A DNA stretch of 64,000 nt from Maritimibacter sp. 55A14 (GTDB taxonomy: Bacteria; Pseudomonadota; Alphaproteobacteria; Rhodobacterales; Rhodobacteraceae), in assembly GCF_003122205.1 (NCBI RefSeq), contig NZ_QEYE01000015.1, forward strand, positions 1 to 64,000, in the 5' to 3' direction. The notes beneath the pieces were generated by a model. It saw nothing but the letters and a program-made list of their open reading frames with translations. It was not told where the DNA came from and searched no databases. The position numbers and the translations under genes are program-made. Of this stretch, positions 1-9,634 are shown piece after piece. Each line of letters starts with the position of its first letter. The first letter of the stretch is position 1.

Positions 1-70
1 GCCCGACAAGCACCTCAACCTGCCTCAGTTTCGTGACAATCTCCTCAGGCTTGTGCCGCTTCGTAGCCAT
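1..70 (-). CDS. IS3-family transposase OrfA, N-terminal fragment (cut by window edge)
   Basis: Only the first 23 codons are visible, from an ATG at 70-68 to the left edge. The residues MATKRHKPEEIVTKLRQ are characteristic of the HTH_Tnp_1 (transposase_8) start of IS3-family OrfA. In this family OrfA is normally joined to the OrfB catalytic domain by programmed -1 frameshifting to give the active transposase. A purine-rich GGAGG lies just upstream on the minus strand. Whether the element is intact cannot be judged here. Confidence 0.7.
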   Translation of the reverse strand, partial: MATKRHKPEEIVTKLRQVEVLVG

Positions 71-126
71 TCCGGTCCTCCGTTTTCCTAAACATTACGG
101 CGGACCACTTTAGTGGGGGAAGATCA
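1..126 (-). mobile_element. end of an IS3-family insertion sequence (partial)
   Basis: Reading leftwards, an ATG at 70-68 opens a frame starting MATKRHKPEEIVTKLRQVEV, the typical N-terminus of IS3-family OrfA (a helix-turn-helix DNA-binding subunit). The 56 bases between that start and about 126 look like the IS tip: on the minus strand they begin TGATCTTCCCCCACTAAAG, matching the TG...CA ends of IS3 elements. The rest of the element, including OrfB with its DDE domain, lies outside the window. The exact outer boundary at 126 is inferred from the terminal CA; the partner inverted repeat and target duplication cannot be seen. Confidence 0.75.
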
Positions 127-616
127 CTAGACTGCCCGGTTCGCGCAGAATTCTCGCGTTGAATGCCTGCTGTGTCCGTGTTCTCGCCTCTGATCGTAGA
201 GCATAATAATAAAGAACATTGTCTGACAAGACCAACCCCAATTCAGAGAAGTACTCCAAGCAACCCATGGATGCGGCGCAATCGCGATAATTGTCAATAC
301 GTACTAACCCACACCTGCCCAGTCCCTTGTCTTTCAGACGCAGCAACGCCTGATACGAGCGGTTCGCAGCCGCCCTTTGGGTTAAGTCCGGCCTGACCTG
401 CCGCATGGCCTCACCTAGCTGCGTGTACGTCCTGGGGCCGTCCCTGAGCGCGGCCAGAACGATCCGCTTGGTCTCGCCCCGCCGCAACGGGCTGTCCTGG
501 TAATAGGCGGGCGGCTTAACACCCCGCATGTCCAGCAGCACGTCCGCCAGCTTGCCTTGGATTCCGCCCTGCTTTCTCAGCGCCAGCAGCGCATTGTCTA
601 TCGTCTTGTCCTGCAT
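110..616 (-). CDS. unrecognised winged-helix-like protein, 3' end probably disrupted by the IS
   Basis: 168 residues, start MQDKTIDNALLALRKQGGIQ. I do not recognise a named family. Residues about 45-95 (RRGETKRIVLAALRDGP...YTQLGEAMRQ...) have the pattern of a winged-helix DNA-binding domain, and similar small proteins are often found on mobile DNA. The last five or six residues and the stop lie inside the IS3 tip that ends near 126, so the native C-terminus was probably replaced by the insertion. Base composition is visibly lower in GC (AT runs around 200-300) than every neighbouring gene, which suggests acquired DNA. It may be a non-functional remnant. Confidence 0.45.
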   Translation of the reverse strand: MQDKTIDNALLALRKQGGIQGKLADVLLDMRGVKPPAYYQDSPLRRGETKRIVLAALRDGPRTYTQLGEAMRQVRPDLTQRAAANRSYQALLRLKDKGLGRCGLVRIDNYRDCAASMGCLEYFSELGLVLSDNVLYYYALRSEARTRTQQAFNARILREPGSLVIFPH

Positions 617-682
617 GGGGGAAGACTAGCGCAAGAGGTTGGAAGGCCGTAGGATTTCCTTGGTGCGCTTGATACATAAGGC

Positions 683-707
683 CGGATATTTGGAGCAAGA
701 AGAAAGC
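683..707 (+). repeat. dispersed intergenic repeat, copy 1 (variant form)
   Basis: The sequence GGATATTTGGAGCAAGAAG, continuing AAAGC, lies between glyA and the hypothetical gene. It resembles the motif (G)GAGTATTT-(T)GGA..AAGA(A/T)GAA found twice more in the window. I remember such strings as very common after genes in Rhodobacteraceae. No function is known to me. Confidence 0.45.
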
Positions 708-740
708 GGGGTTGCGCCGGCACGCCCGGCGGTGCGCGTG

Positions 741-764
741 CGGCGCGGGGGACGTCCCGCGCCG
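741..764 (-). terminator. GC-rich hairpin after glyA
   Basis: A perfect 9-bp stem, CGGCGCGGG with CCCGCGCCG and a 6-base loop, sits 13 bases beyond the glyA stop. There is no clear U-run on the glyA strand, so it may be a weak or 3'-end-stabilising hairpin rather than a strong intrinsic terminator. Confidence 0.4.
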
Positions 765-777
765 CCGCGGCGGTGTG

Positions 778-2073
778 TCAGAGCGTTTCGTAGATCGGAA
801 AGCGCGCGCATAGGTCGAGGGCCTTCGCCTTCACCGCCTCTTCGACGGCGCTGTTGCCGTTCTCGCCATTGGCGGCGAGCCCGTCCACGACCTCGACGAT
901 CATCCGGCCGATCTGGCGGAACTCGGCCTCGCCGAAGCCCCGCGTGGTGCCCGCGGGCGTGCCGAGCCGCAGCCCCGAGGTGACGGTCGGCTTTTCGGGA
1001 TCGAAGGGGATGCCGTTCTTGTTGGCGGTGATATGGGCGCGGCCCAATGCCTTGTCGGCCTGGTTGCCCTTCACGGCCTTGGGCCGCAGGTCGACCAGCA
1101 TGACATGGGTGTCGGTGCCGCCGGTGACGATGTCGAGACCGCCCTTCATCAACTCGTCGGCCAGCGCCTGGGCATTGGCGACCACCTGTTGCTGGTAGGA
1201 CTTGAACTCGGGACGCAGCGCCTCGCCGAAGGCCACCGCCTTGGCGGCGATCACATGCATCAGCGGGCCGCCTTGAATGCCGGGGAAGATGGCCGAGTTG
1301 ACCTTCCTGGCGATCTCCTCGTCATTGGTCAGGATCATGCCGCCGCGCGGGCCGCGCAGTGTCTTGTGCGTGGTGGTGGTGGCGACATGGGCATGCGGGA
1401 AGGGCGAGGGGTGCACGCCCGCGGCCACGAGCCCGGCGAAATGGGCCATGTCCACATGCAGCCAGGCGCCGACCATGTCGGCGATTTCGCGGAACCGGGC
1501 GAAGTCGATGTGCCGCGGGATGGCCGAGCCGCCGGCGATGATGATCTTCGGTTTGTGCTCCCTGGCCAGCGCCTCCACCTGGTCGTAGTCGATCCGGCTG
1601 TCCTGCTGGCGCACGCCGTACTGAATCGCGTTGAACCACTTGCCCGACTGGTTGGGCGCCGCGCCATGCGTCAGATGCCCGCCCGAGGCCAGGTTCATGC
1701 CCAGGATCGTGTCGCCGGGCTGGATCAGCGCCTGCATCACGCCCTGGTTCGCCTGGCTGCCGGAATTGGGCTGCACATTGGCGAAGCCGCAGCCGAAAAG
1801 CTCCCTGGCGCGCTCGATCGCCAGATTCTCGGCCACATCGACGAACTGGCAGCCGCCGTAATAGCGCCGTCCCGGATAGCCTTCCGCGTATTTGTTGGTC
1901 ATCACCGAGCCCTGCGCCTCCATCACGGCGCGGCTGACGATGTTCTCGGAGGCGATCAGCTCGATCTCTTCGCGCTGGCGGCCGAGCTCATCGGTGATGG
2001 CGCCGAAAATTTCGGGGTCGCGGGTGCTGAGCGGTTCGGTGAAGAAACCGGTGGAGCGGTGCGGAGCGTTCAT
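778..2073 (-). CDS. glyA: serine hydroxymethyltransferase
   Basis: 431 residues, full length for the family. It is the cytoplasmic PLP enzyme that interconverts serine plus tetrahydrofolate with glycine plus 5,10-methylene-THF and so supplies one-carbon units. The PLP lysine is K237 in the diagnostic [14 protein letters not shown]; the folate/substrate loop motifs ASEN (41-44) and [11 protein letters not shown] (62-72) are intact. The open frame continues far upstream, but the start [11 protein letters not shown] at 2073 is chosen because AAAGGAG precedes it at good spacing and the protein then aligns with known GlyA. It stands alone, divergent from nadK, with a hairpin downstream. Confidence 0.98.
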   Translation of the reverse strand: MNAPHRSTGFFTEPLSTRDPEIFGAITDELGRQREEIELIASENIVSRAVMEAQGSVMTNKYAEGYPGRRYYGGCQFVDVAENLAIERARELFGCGFANVQPNSGSQANQGVMQALIQPGDTILGMNLASGGHLTHGAAPNQSGKWFNAIQYGVRQQDSRIDYDQVEALAREHKPKIIIAGGSAIPRHIDFARFREIADMVGAWLHVDMAHFAGLVAAGVHPSPFPHAHVATTTTHKTLRGPRGGMILTNDEEIARKVNSAIFPGIQGGPLMHVIAAKAVAFGEALRPEFKSYQQQVVANAQALADELMKGGLDIVTGGTDTHVMLVDLRPKAVKGNQADKALGRAHITANKNGIPFDPEKPTVTSGLRLGTPAGTTRGFGEAEFRQIGRMIVEVVDGLAANGENGNSAVEEAVKAKALDLCARFPIYETL

Positions 2074-2120
2074 AGGCGGGACTCCTTTTGGAGAATGGGA
2101 GGGATAAACCAATGATCGGC

Positions 2121-2147
2121 TGTTTAGCGCAGCAGGGGCGCTGTCAA
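2121..2147 (-). promoter_or_regulatory. possible glyA promoter
   Basis: On the minus strand TTGACA (2147-2142) is followed after 15 bases by TAAACA (2126-2121), about 48 bases before the glyA start. The spacer is shorter than the ideal 17, so this is a candidate only. Confidence 0.35.
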
Positions 2148-2241
2148 AACCCTGAAAGCGACCACGGCGGCGATATGCGCGCCATATCGCGGGGCTTGCG
2201 GGCCTTGTGTTTCCGATAGTCGCAGGTGAAGACTGGCAGGC

Positions 2242-3027
2242 ATGAAACGGGGATTGCCGATGGCCGAGAGACGCCGGATTGCCTTCATGGCAAGCAATGT
2301 CGATATTGCCCAGGCCGCCGAGGCGCGCCTGACGGCGCGCTACGGCTCGGTCGCGCCGGGCGACGCGGAGGTGATCGTGGCGTTGGGCGGCGACGGGTTC
2401 ATGCTGCACACGTTGCACGACACGCAGGCGATCGACGCGCCGGTCTACGGGATGAATTGCGGCACGATCGGCTTCCTGATGAACGAATATGCCGAGGACG
2501 AACTGCTGGAGCGTCTGGCGGAAGCGGAACTGGCGACGATCAATCCGCTGCGGATGCAGGCCGAACACGCCGACGGGCGCGTGACCGAGGCGCTGGCGAT
2601 CAACGAGGTGTCGCTGCTGCGCGCCGGTCCGCAGGCGGCGCGGCTGCGGATCAGCGTGGACGGCAAGATGCGCATGGAGGAGCTTGTCTGCGACGGCGCG
2701 CTGGTCGCCACGCCGGCCGGGTCCACCGCCTATAACTACTCCGCCCACGGGCCGATCCTGCCCATTGGCGCGGATGTCCTGGCGCTGACCGCGATGTCGG
2801 CCTTCCGGCCGCGGCGCTGGCGCGGCGCGCTGCTGCCCAAGACCGCCCATGTGCGCTTCGATGTGCTCGACCCGGTCAAGCGCCCGGTGATGGCCGATGC
2901 CGACAGCCGCAGCGCGGGCATCGTCACGGCGGTCGAAATCCGCAGCGCCGCCGACGTGACGCATGAGATCCTTTTCGATCCCGGCCACGGGTTGGAGGAG
3001 CGGCTGATCCGCGAGCAGTTCACGTGA
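2242..3027 (+). CDS. nadK: NAD kinase
   Basis: 261 residues; phosphorylates NAD+ to NADP+ in the cytoplasm and sets the NADPH pool. The family hallmarks are present: the GGDG motif at residues 49-52 (ALGGDGFML), the [10 protein letters not shown] segment near 72-81, and the conserved glycine-rich motif [17 protein letters not shown]. The start is uncertain: ATG 2242 has only a weak GGCAGG upstream, while ATG 2260 (MAERRRIAF) has CGGGGA at a reasonable distance and would fit typical N-termini equally well. It is transcribed divergently from glyA. Confidence 0.95.
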   Translation: MKRGLPMAERRRIAFMASNVDIAQAAEARLTARYGSVAPGDAEVIVALGGDGFMLHTLHDTQAIDAPVYGMNCGTIGFLMNEYAEDELLERLAEAELATINPLRMQAEHADGRVTEALAINEVSLLRAGPQAARLRISVDGKMRMEELVCDGALVATPAGSTAYNYSAHGPILPIGADVLALTAMSAFRPRRWRGALLPKTAHVRFDVLDPVKRPVMADADSRSAGIVTAVEIRSAADVTHEILFDPGHGLEERLIREQFT

Positions 3028-3088
3028 GGCGGGGCTTGCAAATCGTGCCTCTCGCGGCCAGATAACGCGCGCAGACGAGGGGAGAGAT

Positions 3089-4156
3089 ATGGGCCTGCCG
3101 GTTCAGCAACAGGCGAAATACTGGGGGATCGCTGCGGCGATCTTTCTCGGTCTGCTGTGGTTCCTGGGCGACGTGATCCTGCCCTTCCTGGTGGGTAGCG
3201 CGATCGCCTATTTCCTGGACCCGGTGGCCGACCGGCTGCAACGGATGGGGCTGGGGCGCACGCTCTCGACAGTGGTGATCTCGCTTGCCGCGATCTTGGC
3301 CTTCGTGGTGATCGGGCTGCTGGTCATCCCGCTTCTGGTGCAGCAGCTCGGCGACCTGATTTCCGCCGCACCGCGACTCTCGAGAAGCCTTCAGGACTTC
3401 CTGTCGGAACGTTTCCCCGCGCTGGTCGACAGCGAATCGGTGCTGCGCCGGTCGCTCGACGGGCTGGGAGAGACGATTCGTTCCAAAGGGGGAGAGTTGA
3501 TCAACGGCGTGCTGGCCACGGCCGTGTCGGTTATCAGCGGGCTGGTCTTCCTGGTGGTGGCGCCGGTCGTGGCCTTCTACATGCTGCTCGACTGGGACAA
3601 CATGGTGGCGCGGATCGACGATCTGCTGCCGCGCGACCACGCCCCGGTGGTCCGCCGCCTGGCGGGCGAGATCGACGCGGTGCTGGCCGGTTTCGTGCGC
3701 GGCCAACTTTCGGTCTGCCTGATCCTGGGTACCGCCTATGCGGTGGCGCTGATGGTGGCGGGGCTAAATTTCGGGCTGGTGGTGGGGCTGGTGGCGGGGC
3801 TGCTGACCTTCATCCCCTATGTTGGCTCCATCGTCGGCGGCACTCTGGCGATCGGACTGGCGCTCTTCCAGTTCTGGGGCGACCCGCTGATGATCGTCGC
3901 GGTTGCGGCGATCTTCGCCGCGGGCCAGATGATCGAGGGCAATCTCCTGACCCCCAAGCTGGTCGGCGGCTCGGTCGGACTGCACCCGGTCTGGCTGCTC
4001 TTCGCGCTTTCGGCCTTCGGGTCGCTCTTCGGCTTCGTGGGGATGCTGGTGGCCGTGCCGGTCGCCGCGATGCTGGGCGTGCTGACCCGGTTCGGGGTGG
4101 AGCAGTACAAGGACGGGCGGCTCTACCGCGGCCTGTCGGGCGGCGGCGAGGGCTGA
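3089..4156 (+). CDS. AI-2E/PerM family membrane protein
   Basis: 355 residues, an integral inner-membrane protein of the AI-2E transporter (PerM, UPF0118) family. Two helices fill the N-terminus (about 12-50), another lies near 65-90, and a cluster of hydrophobic segments runs from about 150 to 335, giving the usual seven or eight membrane spans. The C-terminal half has the family signature around [11 protein letters not shown] and [11 protein letters not shown]. Transported substrates differ between members and cannot be predicted; quorum signal, peptide or Na+/H+ roles have been proposed for relatives. It is preceded by GGGGAG and followed after 3 bases by hdaA, so the two are probably co-transcribed. 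Confidence 0.9.
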   Translation: MGLPVQQQAKYWGIAAAIFLGLLWFLGDVILPFLVGSAIAYFLDPVADRLQRMGLGRTLSTVVISLAAILAFVVIGLLVIPLLVQQLGDLISAAPRLSRSLQDFLSERFPALVDSESVLRRSLDGLGETIRSKGGELINGVLATAVSVISGLVFLVVAPVVAFYMLLDWDNMVARIDDLLPRDHAPVVRRLAGEIDAVLAGFVRGQLSVCLILGTAYAVALMVAGLNFGLVVGLVAGLLTFIPYVGSIVGGTLAIGLALFQFWGDPLMIVAVAAIFAAGQMIEGNLLTPKLVGGSVGLHPVWLLFALSAFGSLFGFVGMLVAVPVAAMLGVLTRFGVEQYKDGRLYRGLSGGGEG

Positions 4157-4159
4157 TCC

Positions 4160-4846
4160 ATGGGCCGCCAACTCGCCTTCGATCTGCCCGTGCGGCCGGC
4201 GCTGGGACGCGCCGAGTTCTTCGTCTCGCCTGCGAACGCGCTGGCCGTCCATGCGGTGGACGGCTGGGCGGGCTGGCCGCTGGGCAAGCTGGTGCTGACC
4301 GGGCCGCCGGGTTCCGGCAAGACCCATCTGGCGCATGTCTGGGCCGCCGAGGCGGGGGCGCGCATCGTCGCCGCGCGCGATCTGGCGGGCATGGACATCC
4401 CCGCGCTCGCTGCGGCGCGCCGCGTCGCGGTCGAGGACGTGCCGGACATTGGCGGCGACGCCGCGGCCGAGGAGGCGCTTTTCCATCTGCACAACCTGCT
4501 GGCCGAGGCGGGCGGGCGTCTCCTGCTGACGGGTGCGGGCCAGCCCGCGCGTTGGCCCATCGCGCTGCCCGACCTAGCCAGCCGCGTACAGGGGGCGTCG
4601 GTTGCGACGCTCGAGGCGATGGACGACCAGCTTCTGACCGCGCTTCTGGTCAAGCTCTTTGCCGACCGGCAGCTCAATGTCGGCCACGGCGTGATCGCCT
4701 GGCTGGTCAGGCGTATGGAACGCTCCTTCGCCGAAGCGCGGCGGATCGTGTCGGAGCTGGACCGCCGGGCCTTGGCCGAGAAGCGCAAGGTCACGCGGGA
4801 TATGGCCGCCGCCGTGGTGGACAATCCCGGCGATGAAGCGCAATAA
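4160..4846 (+). CDS. hdaA: HdaA/Hda, DnaA-related regulator of replication initiation
   Basis: 228 residues. It is a DnaA-like AAA+ protein lacking the DnaA N-terminal domains and the C-terminal DNA-binding domain. The Walker A loop GPPGSGKT lies at 48-55. The extreme N-terminus [10 protein letters not shown] fits the sliding-clamp-binding motif (QLxxxLP type) through which Hda proteins dock on DnaN. In alphaproteobacteria HdaA with the clamp stimulates ATP hydrolysis by DnaA (RIDA) and prevents re-initiation. It follows the PerM-like gene by 3 bases. The Walker B region is divergent ([11 protein letters not shown]), as is common in this family. Confidence 0.88.
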   Translation: MGRQLAFDLPVRPALGRAEFFVSPANALAVHAVDGWAGWPLGKLVLTGPPGSGKTHLAHVWAAEAGARIVAARDLAGMDIPALAAARRVAVEDVPDIGGDAAAEEALFHLHNLLAEAGGRLLLTGAGQPARWPIALPDLASRVQGASVATLEAMDDQLLTALLVKLFADRQLNVGHGVIAWLVRRMERSFAEARRIVSELDRRALAEKRKVTRDMAAAVVDNPGDEAQ

Positions 4847-4887
4847 CTGTCATCGTTTTGTCACGTCCCCGACCGATAAGGCACCGC

Positions 4888-7065
4888 ATGGTGGATGCAG
4901 ATTTCCTGAAGGCGCCCTTCGCCACCGCCGTCGAGCTTCCGGCGGACGAGACCGAGGGCCCGAAACGCTTCTTCAACCGCGAGCTGAGCTGGGTCGCGTT
5001 CAACTGGCGTGTGCTGGAAGAGGCGTCCAATCCCAGGGTGCCGCTGCTGGAGCGGCTGCGCTTCCTGTCGATCTCGGCCACCAATCTCGATGAATTCTAC
5101 ACCGTGCGCGTGGCCGGTCTCTGGGAACTGGCGCGCGCCGGCAACACAACGCCCGCCGCGGACGGGCTGAGCCCGGCCGAGCAGCTTATCCTGATCGACA
5201 AGGATGCGCGCGAACTGATGAAGACGCAGCAGGATGCCTGGATCACCCTCAAGGCGGAGATGGAGGAGGCCGGCATCAGCCTGCTGGCCCGCGGGGACAT
5301 GACCAAGGCCGACCGGCAGGAGATGGAGAGCCATTTCCTAGACAAGGTGTTCCCGGTTCTCTCGCCGCTGGCGATTGACCCGGCGCATCCCTTCCCCTTC
5401 ATCCCCAATGCCGGGTTCTCGCTGGCGCTCCAGATGGAGCGCAAGGCCGACGGGCGGCTCTTGCAGGCGCTGCTGCCGATCCCTAACCAGATCGACCGTT
5501 TCGTGGCCCTGCCGGACGGCCCCGAGGGCCAGCACCGCTTCCTGCCGCTGGAGGAGCTGCTCCTGCAGCATCTTGGCGATCTCTTTCCCGGCTACACCGT
5601 GAAAGGGCATTGCGCCTTCCGGGTGCTGCGCGACAGCGACCTGGAGGTGGAGGAGGAGGCCGAGGACCTGGTGCGCGAATTCGAGACCGCGCTCAAGCGC
5701 CGCCGCCGGGGCGAGGTGATCCGCCTCACCGTCTCGGCCGGCGCGCCCGAGAAGCTGCGCTGCCTGGTGACCGAGGCGCTGCATGTCAGCGACGGCGAAG
5801 TGATCGAGATGGCCGGGATGATCGGTATCGCCGATGTCAGGGAACTGGTGATCGACGCGCGGCCCGACCTGCAATGGCCTTCCTTCACGCCGCGGGTGCC
5901 GGAACGGGTGCAGGACCATGACGGCGACATGTTCTCGGCCATCCGGCAGAAGGACATGCTGCTGCACCACCCCTACGAGACCTTCGACATGGTGGTCCGG
6001 TTCCTCGCGCAGGCTGCGCGCGATCCGGACGTGGTGGCGATCAAGCAGACGCTCTACCGAACGTCGCGCGACAGCCCGATCGTCGAGGCGCTTTGCGAGG
6101 CGGCGGAGGCGGGCAAGTCCGTCACCGCGCTGGTGGAACTCAAGGCACGTTTCGACGAGGCGGCGAATATCCGGCAGTCCCGCCGGCTGGAGCGCGCGGG
6201 CGCGCATGTGGTCTATGGCTTCATCAACTACAAGACCCATGCCAAGATCAGCACGGTGGTCCGCCGCGAAGGCGAGAACCTGGTGACCTATTCGCATTTT
6301 GGAACCGGCAATTACCACCCGATCACTGCGCGCATTTATACCGATCTGAGCCTCTTCACCTGCGATCCGGCGCTGGGCCGGGACGCCACGCGGGTCTTCA
6401 ACTATGTCTCGGGCTACGCGACCCCCGCGGCGCTGGAGAACCTGGCGATCTCGCCGCTGACGCTCAAGACGCGGCTGATCGAGAGTATCGAGGCCGAGAT
6501 CGAACATGCGCAGGCCGGCCGCCCGGCGGAGATCTGGGGCAAAGCCAATGCGCTGGTCGAGCCCGACGTGATCGACGCGATGTACCGCGCGAGCCAGGCG
6601 GGGGTGCGCATCCACCTGGTGATCCGCGGCATCTGCGGGCTTCGGCCCGGCATCAAGGGCCTGTCGGAGAACATCCGGGTGAAATCCATCGTCGGCCGCT
6701 TCCTGGAACATTCGCGCATCATCTGCTTCGGCAACGGTCACGGCCTGCCGTCGAAGAAGGCGCGCGTCTACATGTCCTCGGCCGACTGGATGGGCCGCAA
6801 TCTCAACCGCCGGGTGGAGACGCTGGTGGAGATCACCAACCCCACCGTGCATGCCCAGATCATGAGCCAGATCATGGCCGCCAACCTGGCCGATCAGGCG
6901 CAAAGCTGGGTGTTGCAGCCCGACGGGCGCTTTCTGCGCCACGATGCGGAGCCGGGCGCGCATCTCTTCAACTGCCATCGGTTCTTCATGGAGAACCCGT
7001 CACTTTCCGGGCGCGGCTCGGCCGGGGCCAAGGACGCGCCCAAGCTTGCCCATTCCAGAGATTGA
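4888..7065 (+). CDS. ppk1: polyphosphate kinase 1
   Basis: 725 residues, normal PPK1 size. It reversibly transfers the gamma phosphate of ATP to polyphosphate. The N-terminal domain begins [19 protein letters not shown], the classic PPK signature. The autophosphorylated histidine is in NYKTHAKIS, and the second phospholipase-D-like segment is [16 protein letters not shown]. The start ATG 4888 ([11 protein letters not shown]) is preferred over an in-frame TTG at 4858 because AAGG precedes it and the extra residues are not conserved-looking. It is followed 46 bases later by ppx, so polymer synthesis and breakdown are encoded together. Confidence 0.97.
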   Translation: MVDADFLKAPFATAVELPADETEGPKRFFNRELSWVAFNWRVLEEASNPRVPLLERLRFLSISATNLDEFYTVRVAGLWELARAGNTTPAADGLSPAEQLILIDKDARELMKTQQDAWITLKAEMEEAGISLLARGDMTKADRQEMESHFLDKVFPVLSPLAIDPAHPFPFIPNAGFSLALQMERKADGRLLQALLPIPNQIDRFVALPDGPEGQHRFLPLEELLLQHLGDLFPGYTVKGHCAFRVLRDSDLEVEEEAEDLVREFETALKRRRRGEVIRLTVSAGAPEKLRCLVTEALHVSDGEVIEMAGMIGIADVRELVIDARPDLQWPSFTPRVPERVQDHDGDMFSAIRQKDMLLHHPYETFDMVVRFLAQAARDPDVVAIKQTLYRTSRDSPIVEALCEAAEAGKSVTALVELKARFDEAANIRQSRRLERAGAHVVYGFINYKTHAKISTVVRREGENLVTYSHFGTGNYHPITARIYTDLSLFTCDPALGRDATRVFNYVSGYATPAALENLAISPLTLKTRLIESIEAEIEHAQAGRPAEIWGKANALVEPDVIDAMYRASQAGVRIHLVIRGICGLRPGIKGLSENIRVKSIVGRFLEHSRIICFGNGHGLPSKKARVYMSSADWMGRNLNRRVETLVEITNPTVHAQIMSQIMAANLADQAQSWVLQPDGRFLRHDAEPGAHLFNCHRFFMENPSLSGRGSAGAKDAPKLAHSRD

Positions 7066-7111
7066 CGCGCCCGCGCCCGTCAGGGCAGGCTGCGTCACGC
7101 GGAGGACGGTC

Positions 7112-8677
7112 ATGGATGGCGCATCGGACGGGCATCGCGGCAACGGCGGCGGCATATTCGACAAACCCCTGTTCGAGGACCCGTCCGCGCGGGCACTTTC
7201 GCGCGTTGGCGTCGTGGATGTCGGCTCCAACTCGGTCCGTCTAGTCGTCTTCGACGGCGCCGCGCGATCGCCCGCCTATTTCTACAACGAAAAAATCCTT
7301 TGCGGGCTGGGCACCGGGCTGACGCAGACCGGGCGGCTCCATGCCGAGGGGCGGGTGCGCGCGCTGGCGGCGCTGCGCCGCTTCGCCGCCGTGGCCGAGG
7401 CGATGGACATCGCTCCGCTGACCGGCGTGGCCACCGCCGCCGTGCGCGAGGCCGAGGATGGCCCGGATTTCTGCGCCGAGGTGGAGCGCGAGACCGGCCT
7501 GAAGCTCTGGGTCGCAAGCGGCGAGGAGGAGGCGCGGCTCTCGGCGCAGGGCGTTTTGCTGGGCTGGCCGGGCGCGCGCGGGCTGGTCTGCGACATCGGC
7601 GGCGGCTCGATGGAACTGGCGGAGCTTTCGGGAGGCGATACCGGGCGCTGCCTGACCAGCCCGTTGGGACCGTTTCGCCTGGAAGCCGTTCCCGGCGGCA
7701 AGAAGGGGCTCAAGGCCTATCTCAAGGCCACGATGGCCGATCTTCGCGCGCGGATGGATGGCGAATACGGCACGCTCTACCTGGTCGGCGGCTCCTGGCG
7801 GGCGATCGCGCGGCTCGACATGGAGCGGCGCAATTATCCGCTGAAGGTGCTGCATGAATACGCGATGACGCCGAAATCGGTGCGCGATGTCGTCAAATGG
7901 ATCGAAAAAACCGATCTGGACGCCGCCCGCGCCCGCACCGGTACCTCCGCAGAACGCATGCGGCTCGTTCCGACGGCTGCGCAGGTGCTCAAGGTGCTGG
8001 TGCAAACATTCAAGCCCAAGCGCATCGCGATCTCCAGCTATGGCATCCGCGAAGGGCTGCTCTACGGGCAGATGCCCGAGCGGCTGCGCGCCCGCGATCC
8101 GCTGATCGAGGCGGCGCGTTTCGCCGAGGCGACCTCGGCCCGGATGCCGGGCTTCGGCAAGACGCTCTACCGGTTCCTCCAGCCGCTCTACCGCAATGCG
8201 CGGCCCGACCGGCTGCGGCTGGTGCGCGCGGCCTGCCTTCTGCACGATACCACCTGGCGCGCGCATCCCGACTATCGCGCCGAGGTCTGTTTCGACAATG
8301 CCACCCGCACCAACCTTGGCGGGCTCAACCATGCCGAGCGTGTCTTCCTGGGTCTGGCGCTGCTGCATCGCTACAAGAACTCCCGATCCGAGAGTTTCGA
8401 TGCCGTGGCGGGGCTTCTGAGCCCGCGCGTGGTGCAGGAGGCCGAGGTTCTGGGCAAGGCGATGCGTTTCGGCGCGATGATCTCGGTCAACCGGCCCGAG
8501 GATATGGGTCAGCTCAGATACTACCCGAAGAAGAAGGTGCTGGAGCTGGTGGTGAACCCCGCTTCCGAGGATCTTTTCGGGGAGGTGGTGATGGCGCGCT
8601 TCGCCTCGCTCGCCGTGGCGCTGGGCTGCGAGACGAAGGTCTCGAAACGCCGGGTGCCGCCGCCCCGGCAGGCTTGA
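7112..8677 (+). CDS. ppx: exopolyphosphatase / Ppx-GppA phosphatase
   Basis: 521 residues, ASKHA fold. The two phosphate-binding loops are visible: GVVDVGSNSVRLVVFDG near residues 30-46 and CDIGGGSMELAEL near 160-172. The enzyme releases phosphate from the ends of polyphosphate and may also act on pppGpp. A C-terminal HD-like helical region follows (around LVRAACLLHDTTWRAHPDYR). The start ATG 7112 is chosen because GGAGGA lies 5 bases upstream; the frame remains open further back only as overlap with the end of ppk1. Pairing with ppk1 supports polyphosphate as substrate. Confidence 0.95.
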   Translation: MDGASDGHRGNGGGIFDKPLFEDPSARALSRVGVVDVGSNSVRLVVFDGAARSPAYFYNEKILCGLGTGLTQTGRLHAEGRVRALAALRRFAAVAEAMDIAPLTGVATAAVREAEDGPDFCAEVERETGLKLWVASGEEEARLSAQGVLLGWPGARGLVCDIGGGSMELAELSGGDTGRCLTSPLGPFRLEAVPGGKKGLKAYLKATMADLRARMDGEYGTLYLVGGSWRAIARLDMERRNYPLKVLHEYAMTPKSVRDVVKWIEKTDLDAARARTGTSAERMRLVPTAAQVLKVLVQTFKPKRIAISSYGIREGLLYGQMPERLRARDPLIEAARFAEATSARMPGFGKTLYRFLQPLYRNARPDRLRLVRAACLLHDTTWRAHPDYRAEVCFDNATRTNLGGLNHAERVFLGLALLHRYKNSRSESFDAVAGLLSPRVVQEAEVLGKAMRFGAMISVNRPEDMGQLRYYPKKKVLELVVNPASEDLFGEVVMARFASLAVALGCETKVSKRRVPPPRQA

Positions 8678-8732
8678 CCGCGCCGCCCGTGCGGCGTCTG
8701 ATCGGGCAGCGCCGCGATCGGGAGGGGAACGC

Positions 8733-9533
8733 ATGCCGGACAAGCTGGTACTGGTCGAGCACGCCGAGGATCCGGTCGCGCATGTGCGCCTGAACCGCCC
8801 GGCCAAGAAGAACGCGATGACGCTGGAGATGATGGACGCGCTGGTGGAGGCCGGACGCGGCCTGATGCAGCGCCCCGGCTTGCGGGCGGTCATCCTTTCG
8901 GGGGCGGGCGGGGATTTCTGCGCCGGGCTCGACACCGGCGCACTGATGGGCATGGCCACGCAGATCCACGCGCTGAAGGCACAGATGCTCAATCCCGCGC
9001 CGGGCGAGCTTGCCAACCGCTTCCAGCTTCCCTGCACGATCTGGTCGGCCCTGCGCGTTCCGGTGATCGCGGCACTGGATGGCGTCTGTTTCGGGGCCGG
9101 CGCGCAGCTCGCGCTGGGCGCCGATTTCCGGATCATGGCGCCGGGCGGGCGCTTCTCGGTGATGGAGGCGAAATGGGGCCTGATCCCGGATATGGGCATC
9201 ACCCAGTCGCTGCCTGCGCTCGTGTCCGCGGATCGCGCCAAGGAGCTGATCCTGACCGCCCGCGTGCTCGATGCGGCGGAGGCGCAGGAGGCGGGCCTGG
9301 TGACGCGGCTGGCCGACAACCCGTATATGGCTGCGCGGGAGCTGGCGGACGAGATCGCCGCGCGCTCGCCCGACGCGGTGGCCGCGGGCAAGCAGCTTGT
9401 CGATGCGGTGTGGGGCCGGGACACGGCGGGCCTGCGGCTGGAGGCGGAATTGCAGGCCGCGCTGATCGGCGCCCCCAATCAGGTGGAGGCCGTGATGGCC
9501 AACATGCAGCGCCGCGCGCCCGTCTGGAAATAG
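8733..9533 (+). CDS. crotonase-family enoyl-CoA hydratase/isomerase
   Basis: 266 residues with the crotonase fold. The oxyanion-hole residues appear in FCAGLDTGAL (about 65-75) and in DGVCFGAGAQLALGADFRI (about 112-130), followed by the family segment MEAKWGLIPDMG. Members hydrate or isomerise acyl-CoA double bonds in fatty-acid or amino-acid catabolism; the real substrate cannot be read from sequence. The start has GGAGGGG at 8721-8727. It is transcribed with ppx upstream (gap 55 bases), although no functional link is evident, and lies about 100 bases before proS. Confidence 0.88.
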   Translation: MPDKLVLVEHAEDPVAHVRLNRPAKKNAMTLEMMDALVEAGRGLMQRPGLRAVILSGAGGDFCAGLDTGALMGMATQIHALKAQMLNPAPGELANRFQLPCTIWSALRVPVIAALDGVCFGAGAQLALGADFRIMAPGGRFSVMEAKWGLIPDMGITQSLPALVSADRAKELILTARVLDAAEAQEAGLVTRLADNPYMAARELADEIAARSPDAVAAGKQLVDAVWGRDTAGLRLEAELQAALIGAPNQVEAVMANMQRRAPVWK

Positions 9534-9634
9534 CGCTCGCCGCGGGGCCGCGCGGAAAACCGGGTCTTGTCCGCGGCCTGTGGCTCGCCTAAACCGCCCC
9601 CTAGCCGTTTCACACTGTCCGAAGGACCCAAGCG

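Noticed and set aside
163-396. 77-residue plus-strand ORF in the AT-richer left segment
   Set aside because: No ribosome site or recognisable pattern, and it lies antisense to the better 110-616 frame.
1033-2115. 360-residue ORF antisense to glyA
   Set aside because: A shadow frame with no domain; glyA on the other strand is certain.
5338-6978. 546-residue ORF antisense to ppk1
   Set aside because: His/Arg/Asp-rich shadow of a high-GC gene; the ppk1 frame has clear motifs throughout.
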